Below are positions 18,928 to 27,550 of a stretch of 64,000 nucleotides of DNA, piece after piece; positions within the stretch are counted from its first letter, which is position 1; the number at the start of each line of letters is the position of its first letter. The DNA is from Candidatus Trichorickettsia mobilis (lineage in GTDB: Bacteria > Pseudomonadota > Alphaproteobacteria > Rickettsiales > Rickettsiaceae), in assembly GCF_034366785.1 (NCBI RefSeq), contig NZ_CP112932.1, positions 868,001 to 932,000 on the forward strand, written 5' to 3'. A program made the translations under genes and the position numbers. The notes beneath the pieces are model-generated. The model was not told where the DNA came from, made no database searches, and saw nothing but the letters and a program-made list of their open reading frames with translations.

Positions 18928-20178
18928 ATGAGATCATTATACTTCAGCAGACCTCTTTTACAAACTCTATTTCTTTGGTTAAAATTTACTCACACGCTGC
19001 GGTCTATATTAATTCCAATTATTATTGCACTTAATATCACGGTTGCATCAGCAAGTAGTATACAAACTACGATTAAACTCACCACAAAGAAATATCTTGC
19101 TACTCGTTTCCTTAATGCTACTTTTATGTTTGCCAATAATGATGGCGTGTTAGATATAGGAGCTAAAGGAATTTTTGATCTAAATGGTACACAGTTAAAA
19201 GCTAATGAGAAAATGCCTATCGCTTCCGGTACTAAGCCGATTACTGCAGCCGCGATATTAAGGTTATATGATCAAGGTAAATTAGATATACAAGATCCGA
19301 TTAGTAAATATTTAGATCAAAAATCAGATGTTTGGATAACTAAAATGCCAGATTGGGCTGATGATGTGTCTATACATCACCTACTTACTCATACTAGTGG
19401 CATTGCTGAATACTACATGAATGCGCCTATAAATATAAATATGTCCTTACAAGATATCAATAAATCTATTGTTAGTTTTGCAGCTTCTAAAGCTTTAGCC
19501 TTTAATCCTGGGGATCAATATCTATACAGTAATACTAATTACATTATTTTAGGAATGGTTATTGAAAAAGTAAGTGGAAAACGATTGGCACAATTTTTTA
19601 ATGATGAATTTTTTAAACCTCTTAAAATGAAGGCTTCTTATTTACCATCGTTAGAAGAATCTATACTTATTCAGCAAAGTAACCCTAATCGCTCCTTATA
19701 TCCCGTACGTTATGTTGCAATCCCTACCGGTGGTAAACCAAAATTGGAACTAGCTAAATTTGAATATATGTTTGTTCCATATGCTGATGGTGGAGTCTTT
19801 TCTAATACTCGTGACATTATTACATGGTATAAAGCTCTGCATCAAGGGCAAGTATTATCAGATAAATCATATAAGATGATGATCACAAAATATCTTCCCG
19901 TACCGAGTAGATCAGGACGTAAAAATTACACCGGTTATGGAGTGTTTATTTCTGAATTTACCAATGGTGATACTCTGATTCATCACTCGGGTAGCAAAAG
20001 CGGTATTAGTGAAGCTGGATTTATTCCTGAGCAAAATCTTTATTTCGCAATCCTTGGTAATGTATCCATGGAATCACGAGAAAAAATAAGTAATACAATT
20101 GATTTAGATAAGCCTGAGAACCAATTAGATATTATTTATTTTAGAGAAGCTGTACTGACTGCTGTTGAAGGTAATTAA
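18928..20178 (+). CDS. Serine hydrolase of the beta-lactamase/penicillin-binding (class C-like) family
   Basis: A 416-residue protein with an N-terminal hydrophobic signal or anchor (residues ~24-43, ILIPIIIALNITVASAS). Active-site motifs of the AmpC/DD-peptidase fold are present: SGTK at 100-103 (SxxK), YSN at 200-202 and HSG at 353-355. It is therefore an extracytoplasmic serine hydrolase, either a DD-peptidase or an esterase; a true beta-lactamase activity cannot be claimed. It lies five bases after aspS and four bases before a family-B MITE. Confidence 0.88.
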   Translation: MRSLYFSRPLLQTLFLWLKFTHTLRSILIPIIIALNITVASASSIQTTIKLTTKKYLATRFLNATFMFANNDGVLDIGAKGIFDLNGTQLKANEKMPIASGTKPITAAAILRLYDQGKLDIQDPISKYLDQKSDVWITKMPDWADDVSIHHLLTHTSGIAEYYMNAPININMSLQDINKSIVSFAASKALAFNPGDQYLYSNTNYIILGMVIEKVSGKRLAQFFNDEFFKPLKMKASYLPSLEESILIQQSNPNRSLYPVRYVAIPTGGKPKLELAKFEYMFVPYADGGVFSNTRDIITWYKALHQGQVLSDKSYKMMITKYLPVPSRSGRKNYTGYGVFISEFTNGDTLIHHSGSKSGISEAGFIPEQNLYFAILGNVSMESREKISNTIDLDKPENQLDIIYFREAVLTAVEGN

Positions 20179-20182
20179 AAAA

Positions 20183-20328
20183 TAGACCTCTTTCTAAACT
20201 CTACTTCTGCGGATGATTTGTACACAGGTCCGGTACTCGAATCCGAAACAAACCTAGAGTGCGCTGCGGGTCGAGGTTCCGTGTCTCCTTCAAATCCTCT
20301 CTTTGACGCGAGTTTGGAAAGAGGTCTA
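20183..20328. repeat. MITE family B (tagacctctttc ends)
   Basis: A 146-bp element with imperfect terminal inverted repeats tagacctctttctaaactc / gagtttggaaagaggtcta. A copy of identical length lies at 27111, a diverged one at 56036, and end fragments at about 26358 and 41163. It starts four bases after the stop of the serine hydrolase gene. The open frames on both strands across it are repeat-derived. Confidence 0.88.
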
Positions 20329-20365
20329 ATATTTAATATATTATTACAAAAGGTAAACAATTTAC

Positions 20366-20394
20366 TTGCAGCTAATTTGGAGAAATGCTATAAT
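20366..20394 (+). promoter_or_regulatory. Candidate sigma-70 promoter for the brnQ unit
   Basis: TTGCAG (20366-20371), a 17-base spacer and a perfect TATAAT (20389-20394). It is the best promoter-like sequence in the 413-bp gap 20179-20591. It lies just upstream of a 28-codon open frame and about 200 bases before brnQ. Confidence 0.6.
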
Positions 20395-20403
20395 TTTTTT
20401 CTT

Positions 20404-20490
20404 ATGGACAACATATTTTATAAATTAATACCAATTTCTATTCTTAGCGTTTCATCAATTATGGTGGTGGGCGCTTGCCGCCTCTATTAA
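20404..20490 (+). CDS. Possible 28-residue leader peptide before brnQ
   Basis: A short frame ATG-TAA starting ten bases after the TATAAT box. The peptide begins MDNIFYKLIPISILSVSS and ends GACRLY; 11 of its 28 residues are Ile, Leu or Val. A leader that senses branched-chain amino acids before a branched-chain transporter would make sense. The only nearby downstream hairpin is weak (ttatagc / gctataa at about 20536-20560), so attenuation is speculative. It could also be a small membrane peptide or chance. Confidence 0.3.
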   Translation: MDNIFYKLIPISILSVSSIMVVGACRLY

Positions 20491-20591
20491 ATATTCTAAA
20501 TTCCAACACAGTTCCCATCCTAAATTCGATAGTTTGTTATAGCCAATTATAACGCTATAAAAATTAACCTGCATAAGCAAAGAGTAAAAAT

Positions 20592-21737
20592 ATGTATAAA
20601 TTTAAAATTATATTAACCACCGGACTTGCTATGTTTGCCATGTTTTTTGGCTCTGGCAATTTAGTATTTCCAATAAAGCTGGGCATTGATTCTGGCAGTC
20701 AATACCCAATTGCTAGTCTAGGACTTGTTCTTACTGGGGTAGTAGTGCCTTTTCTGGGGTTAATAAGTATGATATTTTATCAAGGCGACCGTAATCGTTA
20801 TTTTGGTTTACTCGGGAGGTGGGCTCCATTCACTCTCAGTTTATTAATATTATCATTACTTGGGCCATTTGGCGTAGTGCCACGCTGTATAATTGTTGCG
20901 TATGGTGGTATTAGTTTGATCTGGCCTGAGATCTCTTTAATATTATTTAGCGCCGTTTTCTCAGCAACTATTTTATTAATCATTTGGCATAAAAGTAAAC
21001 TAGTACCAATAATTGGTAAAATATTAGGTCCTTTTAAAATAGGAGGAATAATTATCATTATTATTGCTGCTGTCAGCCAATCTCCACATCTTGTTGATAC
21101 GACTACTTCAGAAAATCCTTTGTTGACAGGGTTATTTCAAGGGTATCAGACTATGGATTTACTGGCAGCCTGTTTCTTTTCAATTACGATTATGGAATAT
21201 TTACGTAGTATCAATCCTAGTAAAGAAGAAGTCTTAAAAACCAGCCTTGCAGCTAGCATAGTTGGAGCTTCATTGATCTCGATAGTTTATCTTGGGTTTG
21301 TAGTTCTAGGCGCTTATTATGCTTCATATCTGATTGATAAAGGCCCAGAACAATACCTGGCCGTTATAGCTACTCTAGCTCTCGGCAATAATGCTGCTAT
21401 TATAGTAGCAGTAACTATGTTTCTAGCCTGTCTTACTACTGCTGCTACTTTATCAAAACTATTTGCTGAATTTTTATATCACGATTTACTTAAGGAACGT
21501 ATTTCCTGGCCACTATCAATTATAGTCACCATTATCATCAGTTTTTTACTGTCGTTAATTGGTTTTACTGCTATTTCACAAATACTTGGTAAGATATTGG
21601 AATATATTTATCCTGCTTTAATTGCGCTCAGTATCTCCTCAATCCTTAAACAATATATGAATTTCATACCGGTAAAACTAATTTTTTGGGGAACAATAGT
21701 TATGTCAGTAGCGTTGGAATTGATAATTTTGTACTAA
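20592..21737 (+). CDS. brnQ: Branched-chain amino acid carrier (LIVCS family)
   Basis: A 381-residue inner-membrane carrier expected to import leucine, isoleucine and valine with a cation. The signature AMFFGSGNLVFPIKLG is at about residues 17-32, followed by about ten to twelve hydrophobic segments; GPFGVVPRCIIVAYGG and ACLTTAATLSKLFAEFL are further family blocks. Uptake of these amino acids fits the amino-acid dependence of Rickettsiales. The gene is preceded by a candidate promoter and a possible leader peptide. Confidence 0.92.
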   Translation: MYKFKIILTTGLAMFAMFFGSGNLVFPIKLGIDSGSQYPIASLGLVLTGVVVPFLGLISMIFYQGDRNRYFGLLGRWAPFTLSLLILSLLGPFGVVPRCIIVAYGGISLIWPEISLILFSAVFSATILLIIWHKSKLVPIIGKILGPFKIGGIIIIIIAAVSQSPHLVDTTTSENPLLTGLFQGYQTMDLLAACFFSITIMEYLRSINPSKEEVLKTSLAASIVGASLISIVYLGFVVLGAYYASYLIDKGPEQYLAVIATLALGNNAAIIVAVTMFLACLTTAATLSKLFAEFLYHDLLKERISWPLSIIVTIIISFLLSLIGFTAISQILGKILEYIYPALIALSISSILKQYMNFIPVKLIFWGTIVMSVALELIILY

Positions 21738-21769
21738 AAAGATAATACCAGGCTCTAAAGTAACGCGAG

Positions 21770-21910
21770 GTGCCAATTAAAACTGCTAAAGACTGTTGTT
21801 TCTACGTCTGAGCTAGGGAGCTTCGCTCCAGTTGTAATCTAGTAAATTAAAGCTTTATGAGCTTTTTTGGATTACTTCAGGTTTTGCACTTCGCAATAAC
21901 GATGGTTGTA
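21770..21910. repeat. Decayed palindromic-element remnants
   Basis: This intergenic stretch contains gtgccaattaaaactgct, ccgtctgag-like and gggagcttc motifs shared with the elements at 52631 and 61185. It then has ttttggattacttc and cttcgcaataacgatgg, shared with the gtcattgcgag family at 2421. It appears to be two degraded elements side by side. No gene is seen. Confidence 0.55.
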
Positions 21911-21956
21911 GTTTTGTAAGCCTTATACTAACGTTAAAATTTCTTCTTTATTTTTA

Positions 21957-22670
21957 TTATTCTACGCCTACTACTACGTTTTTAGTGCCACGTAAGTATT
22001 TACTCTTAGTGATTACTTTAGGGTCTTTCTCTCCATTGATATTTAGTAGAATTAAACGATTATAACCCATTTTATATTCGTTTTTAAAATCATAGACTGT
22101 TCCTATAACTACTAGCTTATTTTTTTTAATTTCTTCCTCAAACAACTTCAATGCAATTGCTACTTGGTTATGAACATTATGTATGACACCATCTTTTGCT
22201 GTAATGTTTGTTGGAAAATCAAAGGTATAAAGCTCTTGTCGAATAGCTTTAGGTTTTTGCTTGTAATCTCCTAATGCAGCTTCTACTGCTCCACAACCTA
22301 CATGTCCTATAATTAATAGTACTGGAGTGTGTAAATATCTGACCCCATACTTAACTGAACCTATAGCAGTATCAATTTGGTTGCCTATATTCCTAATATA
22401 AAATAAGTCATTAATAGGAGTGTTGTCTATAGTAGAGCTCTGAACTCTGGAGTCAGAGCAACTTACTACTGTTGCACGAGGGGATTGGCTACTTTGAATT
22501 TCATTTAATGCTGGATTAAGTTTATTTGTAACATGTTCGCTGTTATCATTAAAAATGTTCTGTAATAACTCCCGCGCTCTTTGCTCGATTTTTTCTTCTG
22601 CTTGCCCATGCTGATGAGCAGAAACATTATTAGTGAATAATAGAAAAATAATAATTATTATACATCGCAT
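21957..22670 (-). CDS. Beta-class carbonic anhydrase with signal peptide
   Basis: A 237-residue zinc enzyme that interconverts carbon dioxide and bicarbonate. Zinc ligands and the catalytic dyad are in SCSDSRVQ (Cys71, Asp73, Arg75) and GHVGCGAVEAAL (His123, Cys126). The first ~18 residues (MRCIIIIIFLLFTNNVSA) form a signal peptide, followed by HQHGQ, so the enzyme is probably periplasmic; most bacterial beta-class enzymes are cytoplasmic. A family-typical KYGVRYLHTPVLLIIGH core is present. A bicarbonate permease homolog at 38834 could be functionally linked. Confidence 0.92.
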   Translation of the reverse strand: MRCIIIIIFLLFTNNVSAHQHGQAEEKIEQRARELLQNIFNDNSEHVTNKLNPALNEIQSSQSPRATVVSCSDSRVQSSTIDNTPINDLFYIRNIGNQIDTAIGSVKYGVRYLHTPVLLIIGHVGCGAVEAALGDYKQKPKAIRQELYTFDFPTNITAKDGVIHNVHNQVAIALKLFEEEIKKNKLVVIGTVYDFKNEYKMGYNRLILLNINGEKDPKVITKSKYLRGTKNVVVGVE

Positions 22671-22715
22671 ATTAGGCTCTAAAATAAAATATTGCTCTTG
22701 TTATTAAAATACTGT

Positions 22716-23975
22716 TTAAAAATTTATCCTTAATTCTACTGCACCTTGGTTACTACTATATTTTTTAGCCATAAAGTGGTCAAAGCTTAGAGTAACTTCA
22801 TAAGTTTTGGAGCTTGATAATATTGCTGTGCTTACACCTAAGTTGACCACAGTAATCTTTTTATTTGTAGGTTTAGGGTTAAATGATATACCTAAAGAAT
22901 CGTATGTTACGTTTATACTATGGCTGCGTTTATATAAGTCTGTATTAACTTTAACATGGGCTTGAGGTATAATATGAAAAGTATTATTACTTACGAGCAA
23001 GCCTTGAGCGTTTAACCCTATTATTGATCCAATATTTACTGAGTCTTTAGCATTAGTTTTAGCTAGGTGTGTTTGTATTAATGGATCAGAGCTTTTTTCT
23101 CTATAATCTTTAGCATAAAGCTTAGTAAATTTAACGCCTATCTCAGGAGAAACAACAAACGTTTCGTTTACTTTTACATCATAACCTACAGCAATATTAG
23201 TTGTAAGGTCTTTTATATCTTGGTTAGAATACACAGCACTTTTTCCACCTAGGCTATTAGATTTCAGAGAGTTTATTTTTAGTTCAGTTACGCCAAAGCC
23301 GACACTACCGGTAATGTAAAAATTATTACCAATATCGTATAAAGAGTACAAGGAGAAAGAAACATTGTTTGATTTTGATCTATTTCCGAGTAATTCATCT
23401 TTAAATTTAGCTTTATCTTTTAATAATGAGATAGCTACACCAACTAAAAGATCGTCGTTTATATCTACGTCTGCTCCTATTATACCACTTACAGAATTAT
23501 GTTTTTGCCCTGGGCCTTGAGAAGCGGTGGTTTTTTGGTTAGAGTTACCAAACATTACACTCCCCCAAGTGCTATATTTAGCTGTACTTCTCCAGCTTTT
23601 ATTTAAATTATCTCCGGCAGCCATCCCCTGGCTTTCCGTTAAATCAAGCACGTTCATTAGAACACCAATTGCAGCTCCTCCATGTTTCATAGAAACATGT
23701 AAAGCTATTTCATACCATGGTTGTCCAATCATGCCTATTACTGTACTAAACACGTCGGTTCCAAGTTGGAGTATAGCTTTTGCTTCCTCTTTATCTATAC
23801 CAACGGCTGAGAGTGCAGGTAGCACAGGGGTAAGCAAAGAATCGGTTATCCAATTACTCCATGAAGCTTCTGCTTTAGTTGCAAAAGTGGTAGTCATTAA
23901 AAGAAAAATAATTCCTAATAAGAGTTTTTTATTTAGTTTGGATGCTATAGTTAGCAGAGAGATATTAAGTTTCAT
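22716..23975 (-). CDS. Short autotransporter (Sca-like beta-barrel with small passenger)
   Basis: A 419-residue protein. It has a signal region to about residue 38 (ending TKAEAS), a ~100-residue N-terminal part with a hydrophobic GIDKEEAKAILQLGTDVF stretch, and a ~280-residue autotransporter barrel starting near STWGSVMFGNSNQK. The barrel resembles that of the giant autotransporter at 43823: WGS-F-G-S-Q, then GADVDINDDLLVGVAIS, SLYSLYDIGNNFYI, and a final GAVELRINF. The passenger is tiny for a Sca protein, so it is either a remodelled translocator or a mini-adhesin. It lies 45 bases after the carbonic anhydrase start on the same strand. Confidence 0.8.
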   Translation of the reverse strand: MKLNISLLTIASKLNKKLLLGIIFLLMTTTFATKAEASWSNWITDSLLTPVLPALSAVGIDKEEAKAILQLGTDVFSTVIGMIGQPWYEIALHVSMKHGGAAIGVLMNVLDLTESQGMAAGDNLNKSWRSTAKYSTWGSVMFGNSNQKTTASQGPGQKHNSVSGIIGADVDINDDLLVGVAISLLKDKAKFKDELLGNRSKSNNVSFSLYSLYDIGNNFYITGSVGFGVTELKINSLKSNSLGGKSAVYSNQDIKDLTTNIAVGYDVKVNETFVVSPEIGVKFTKLYAKDYREKSSDPLIQTHLAKTNAKDSVNIGSIIGLNAQGLLVSNNTFHIIPQAHVKVNTDLYKRSHSINVTYDSLGISFNPKPTNKKITVVNLGVSTAILSSSKTYEVTLSFDHFMAKKYSSNQGAVELRINF

Positions 23976-24169
23976 GAGAATGTTATAATTTATTTTGCTT
24001 TAATTTAATAAAGCATGATTTGTTCAACTAATAAACAAAAAAGGGTAAGGGTTTTGTTTTTATTATGATGTTGTTGTAAATTTTAATGAGATCGTTAAGA
24101 ATTTTGTAAAATAATGTATGATCTTGCAGAGTTTTGAACATAAATTTTATAAAAAGAAAGGAGTGTAAT

Positions 24170-24322
24170 GGCCTTGTTGCATGAATAGCCGAACTATCCA
24201 AATATCTAATAAGGTGATATAATTGTGATCGTAGAAATTTGATGATTATATCTCATGACTTACGAAATATTAAAAAATATCCTAAAGATCATTTTAACGT
24301 TTTGTTTACATACATACTTTAA
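24170..24322 (+). mobile_element. Insertion sequence remnant (IS5-like end and transposase start)
   Basis: The end-like sequence ggccttgttgcatgaatag at about 24170 is followed by an ATG at 24255 reading MTYEILKNI. After a one-base shift comes KDHFNVLFTYIL, which looks like the start of a rickettsial IS5-type transposase. Nothing more of the element remains. It lies in the 349-bp gap 23976-24324; the rest of that gap shows no gene. Confidence 0.4.
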
Positions 24323-24324
24323 GA

Positions 24325-25095
24325 TTAAAAGAATAATTCGGTAATTAGATAATTGCTAATCAAGATTAAAATCGATGAATTTACTACAGCTTTAGTCGTA
24401 GCATTACCAACACCTCTTGCACCTTTATCAGAAAAATAGCCACTATAGCAACTAACTACAGCTATAATAAAACCAAATACAGCAGCTTTCACTAACCCAG
24501 AAACCACATCCATTGTTTCTAAATAATTAAAACTACTAGTTATATAACGAGTGCTATTAAAATCAAGTTTATATACACTGACACAATACCCTCCCAGCAC
24601 TCCTATTATATCTCCAATAAATACTAAACATGGCAGCATAATTACAGCAGCACTTACTCTTGGTAAAATGAGATATTTCATTGGATCAGTAGATAAAGTA
24701 TATAAAGCATCGATTTGTTCGGTAACCCTCATGGTTGCAATTTCTGCAGCAATTGAGGCTCCCACTCTACCAGCTACCATTAGACCAGCAAGTACTGGAC
24801 CCAGCTCTCTAGTAATAGATAATATTACTACTGTAGCAATAGAGTTTTCTGCAGAAAAACGTGAAAAACCAGTATAGCTCTGTAAAGCAAGTACTGCTCC
24901 CGAAAAGAATGCAGTCATTGCTACTACCGGTAATGAATAAAAACCAATAACTAAAAATTGACGATAAATAAGCCGTAGATAAAACGGAGGCTTCGTAATA
25001 CTTCTAATAATACTGACAATCAATAAGGAAAAAGCGCCAATTTTCCTTATAATTTCTATGGCACACTTACCAATTTGACCTATTATAATTAACAT
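24325..25095 (-). CDS. mlaE: MlaE/YrbE-family ABC transporter permease
   Basis: A 256-residue permease of the Mla/Mce lipid transport system, which moves phospholipids between outer and inner membranes. Family blocks include FFSGAVLALQSYTGFSRF, ELGPVLAGLMVAGRVGASIA at about residues 92-111 and IAAEIATMRVTEQIDAL. It follows alr after 19 bases. The expected ATPase (MlaF/Mkl) does not follow; instead an insertion sequence remnant lies immediately downstream, so the partner genes must be elsewhere or lost. Confidence 0.93.
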   Translation of the reverse strand: MLIIIGQIGKCAIEIIRKIGAFSLLIVSIIRSITKPPFYLRLIYRQFLVIGFYSLPVVAMTAFFSGAVLALQSYTGFSRFSAENSIATVVILSITRELGPVLAGLMVAGRVGASIAAEIATMRVTEQIDALYTLSTDPMKYLILPRVSAAVIMLPCLVFIGDIIGVLGGYCVSVYKLDFNSTRYITSSFNYLETMDVVSGLVKAAVFGFIIAVVSCYSGYFSDKGARGVGNATTKAVVNSSILILISNYLITELFF

Positions 25096-25114
25096 AAATT
25101 TATATTTTTAAAAC

Positions 25115-26248
25115 TTAATCAGTTTTGTATATTCTGTGATATCTTTTTCCCAGTCTAGTTAGTATCTCATAAGCTATAGTTCCAGCATCTTCAGCTAGCT
25201 GATCTATAGTATAGTAATCACCAATAATTTCAACTTGTTGTCCTAAAAAAATTTGCTCAGATGGAATATCTGTGACATCAACTACCATTAAATCCATAGA
25301 AATTGTACCTACTATCGGTGCTGAGTGTCCTGCAATATATACTTTACCTCGATTACTTAGAGCTCTTGGGTAGCCATCAGCATAGCCAATTGGTAATGTT
25401 GCAATTATGGTATCACGTTTGGTGATAAAAGTCATATCATAGCTGATTGCGTTACCTGTTAGTACACTCTGCAATTGAATAATAGGAGCGGTTAATGAAA
25501 CGACATGTTGCATTGGATTTGGTTGCCGTGGTGTTGGATTTATTCCATATAGCGCCGCTCCTGGACGAATCAAATCATAATGGTAATCTGCCCCTAGAAA
25601 GATACTGCTAGAATTTGCCAAGCTTACTTTAATTTCTGGAAAATATTGTCTGTAATTTTTTAATTTTTCCAATTGCTGCCGATTATAAATATGATCAGCA
25701 TCCGTGCTGGTAGACAAATGACTCATAATATACAATAGCTCTAAACCGTTTAATAAGTTTGGATTCTGCTGGATAATTTCTATCTCTTCATGTGGGATAC
25801 CCAATCTATGCATGCCAGTATTAAAATGCAATATAGCTGGTAACTTAGTATTCTTATTAGAAGCTAACTGGTTCCAGATCTGCAGTTGAGCTAAATTATT
25901 TAATACCGGAATCAATTTATATTGGTCAAAATCCTTAGCATCGGTATTAGAAACACCGCTTAATACAAAAATATTAGTGCTATTACTTATAAGTTTATTA
26001 GAGGTAACAGCAATATTATTTCCTAAACTTTCTTGTAATTCTATGGCTTCATCAAGAGTTGCTACAAAAAAATCTCTACATCCTTCCTGGTATAAAGCTG
26101 TTGCGATTTTTACAGCACCAAGACCATAACAATTTGCTTTAACTACCGCTCCTAGTATAGCTTGATTAGCCATAGCAGATAAAATACGGTAATTGGCACG
26201 GATCAAGGATAGATCGATCGTTAAGGTGCATTTTATTGGTTCAAACAT
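25115..26248 (-). CDS. alr: Alanine racemase
   Basis: A 377-residue PLP enzyme that makes D-alanine for peptidoglycan. The PLP lysine is in AVVKANCYGLG (Lys37), and the other catalytic region is NAISYDMTFITKRDT; GYADGYPRALSN and GTISMDLMVVDVTD are further hallmarks. Its length is normal. It is the first gene of an alr-mlaE pair on the minus strand. Confidence 0.96.
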   Translation of the reverse strand: MFEPIKCTLTIDLSLIRANYRILSAMANQAILGAVVKANCYGLGAVKIATALYQEGCRDFFVATLDEAIELQESLGNNIAVTSNKLISNSTNIFVLSGVSNTDAKDFDQYKLIPVLNNLAQLQIWNQLASNKNTKLPAILHFNTGMHRLGIPHEEIEIIQQNPNLLNGLELLYIMSHLSTSTDADHIYNRQQLEKLKNYRQYFPEIKVSLANSSSIFLGADYHYDLIRPGAALYGINPTPRQPNPMQHVVSLTAPIIQLQSVLTGNAISYDMTFITKRDTIIATLPIGYADGYPRALSNRGKVYIAGHSAPIVGTISMDLMVVDVTDIPSEQIFLGQQVEIIGDYYTIDQLAEDAGTIAYEILTRLGKRYHRIYKTD

Positions 26249-26367
26249 TTTCTTACAATCTTATCGTACGTTATTTTTATCTTTGCAAACAGCTAAATTC
26301 ATTTAGCGTATGAAGCTCTTGATCACTTAAAATTTCTCAACCGTCTCTAGGTTATGCAAGAGGTCTA

Positions 26368-26565
26368 ATGAACTATAGCGTCAAGTTAAGAAAAAATTGA
26401 TAATACGACCGTATTGCTTAGGCGTCTTTACAGTCATAGCGCAACAAAGTCGAAGCAATCCAAGAAATGAACAGTATATTTACTGGATTGCTGCAACCAC
26501 TAACACGTGGTCTCGTAATGACGTTCATATCGCTTATTTTTCTTTAGCTTGATGCTATGATTCAT
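26368..26565. repeat. MITE family C (gttcaatgaac ends), ends on the coaD stop
   Basis: A ~198-bp element with inverted ends atgaactatagcgtcaagtt / agcttgatgctatgattcat. It encloses a cgaagcaatccaag ... ctggattgctgcaa ... ggtctcgtaatgac palindrome of the 2421 type. The right end contains the coaD stop codon. The ten bases before it (aagaggtcta, 26358-26367) are the end of a family-B MITE. This element fills most of the 313-bp gap after alr. Confidence 0.75.
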
Positions 26566-27065
26566 TTTTTATGGTAATATTTATTGACTTTTTGTTCTAC
26601 CTCAGAAATAACAAAAGCTGAAACGTCACCATTAAGACTCGCTATTTCTTTAACTAGCCTTGAAGAGATAAATTGATTTTTTTCGGAAGCTGGTAAAAAA
26701 ACAGTTTCAATCTGAGGCGCTAATCTTGAATTCATACAGGCCATTTGAAATTCATATTCAAAATCTGATACAGCACGTAATCCACGAATAATAACATTAG
26801 CTTCAACTTTACGAGCAAAATCTACCAATAAGCCATCAAAACTAGTAACTAGAACATCTGCCTCTACTTGGTATTTTTTTAAATATGATGATACCATTTC
26901 ACAGCGTTCTATTACTGAAAAAATAGGATTTTTATTATATCCTGTTGATACGGCAATGATTAACTCGTCAACAATTTTCTTACTGCGAATTAAAATATCA
27001 ACATGACCATTAGTGATGGGATCAAAGGTACCTGGATAAATACCTATTCGTTTTTTATTATTCAT
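26562..27065 (-). CDS. coaD: Phosphopantetheine adenylyltransferase
   Basis: The enzyme of the penultimate step in coenzyme A synthesis, about 167 residues from the ATG at 27065. The nucleotidyl-transferase motif GIYPGTFDPITNGHVDIL (residues 8-25, with the TxGH element as TNGH) and the QFISSRLVKEIA motif near residue 130 are present. The frame stays open upstream to 27176, but that part is a MITE with no family similarity, so the longer start is rejected. The stop codon lies within the end of a family-C repeat. Confidence 0.95.
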   Translation of the reverse strand: MNNKKRIGIYPGTFDPITNGHVDILIRSKKIVDELIIAVSTGYNKNPIFSVIERCEMVSSYLKKYQVEADVLVTSFDGLLVDFARKVEANVIIRGLRAVSDFEYEFQMACMNSRLAPQIETVFLPASEKNQFISSRLVKEIASLNGDVSAFVISEVEQKVNKYYHKK

Positions 27066-27110
27066 GAAAATGCTTTTTCGAGAGTAATGACAGTTTTGGA
27101 GAGTGTTCAA

Positions 27111-27256
27111 TAGACCTCTTTCCAAACTCAATTTCTGATGGCAATTTTGTTGTCGACACTTGGCTTCGCTCCTCACGTATTTCTATATACTCTGCGGTGC
27201 TCGCCTGCGTGTCTCCTAAAAATTCCTCATCATAAATGGGTTTGGAAAGAGGTCTA
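27111..27256. repeat. MITE family B, nested in a family-C end
   Basis: A 146-bp element with ends tagacctctttccaaactc / tttggaaagaggtcta, the same length as the copy at 20183. It interrupts a family-C terminus: gagagtgttcaa lies just before it (27099-27110) and atgaactgtgttaa just after (27257). It lies 45 bases upstream of the coaD start, within the 485-bp gap 27066-27550. Confidence 0.88.
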
Positions 27257-27283
27257 ATGAACTGTGTTAATTAAGTTAAATAT

Positions 27284-27379
27284 GTCATTGCGATGTCACG
27301 TTGTAGCCATGGCAATCCAATTTATTAAAGGGTTAACAGCCTTTTTTTGATTGTTTCAACCATAAATGGTCGTAATGAC
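27284..27379. repeat. Decayed gtcattgcgag-family palindrome
   Basis: It runs from gtcattgcgatgtcacgt through ggcaatccaatt to caaccataaatggtcgtaatgac, a degraded copy of the family seen at 2421. The remaining 170 bases to 27550 contain a ctcgtgatgacgg...gtgatatactaa...gttcaaact stretch that recurs near 40192. No gene is seen there. Confidence 0.6.
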
Positions 27380-27550
27380 GAGTTACATTACTTATATTTC
27401 AATAAAATGAGGGATCCACAATTCGTGTGGATGTGTCAGCTCGTGATGACGGTCTTAGTATGTGATATACTAAACGTTCAAACTAAAATCGTGAACGCTC
27501 ACCACAACTCCGAACCTATATGCTCATTTTAAAAATTCTACGCACTGAAC

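Noticed and set aside
20230-20245. A tRNA-like T-loop sequence (ctcgaatcc)
   Set aside because: No acceptor or anticodon arms pair around it; it lies inside a MITE. No tRNA was found anywhere in the window.
20175-20360. Frames on both strands after the serine hydrolase gene
   Set aside because: Both are read through the family-B MITE.
27066-27176. N-terminal extension of coaD
   Set aside because: The extra residues are encoded mostly by the MITE at 27111; the family motif starts right after the ATG at 27065.
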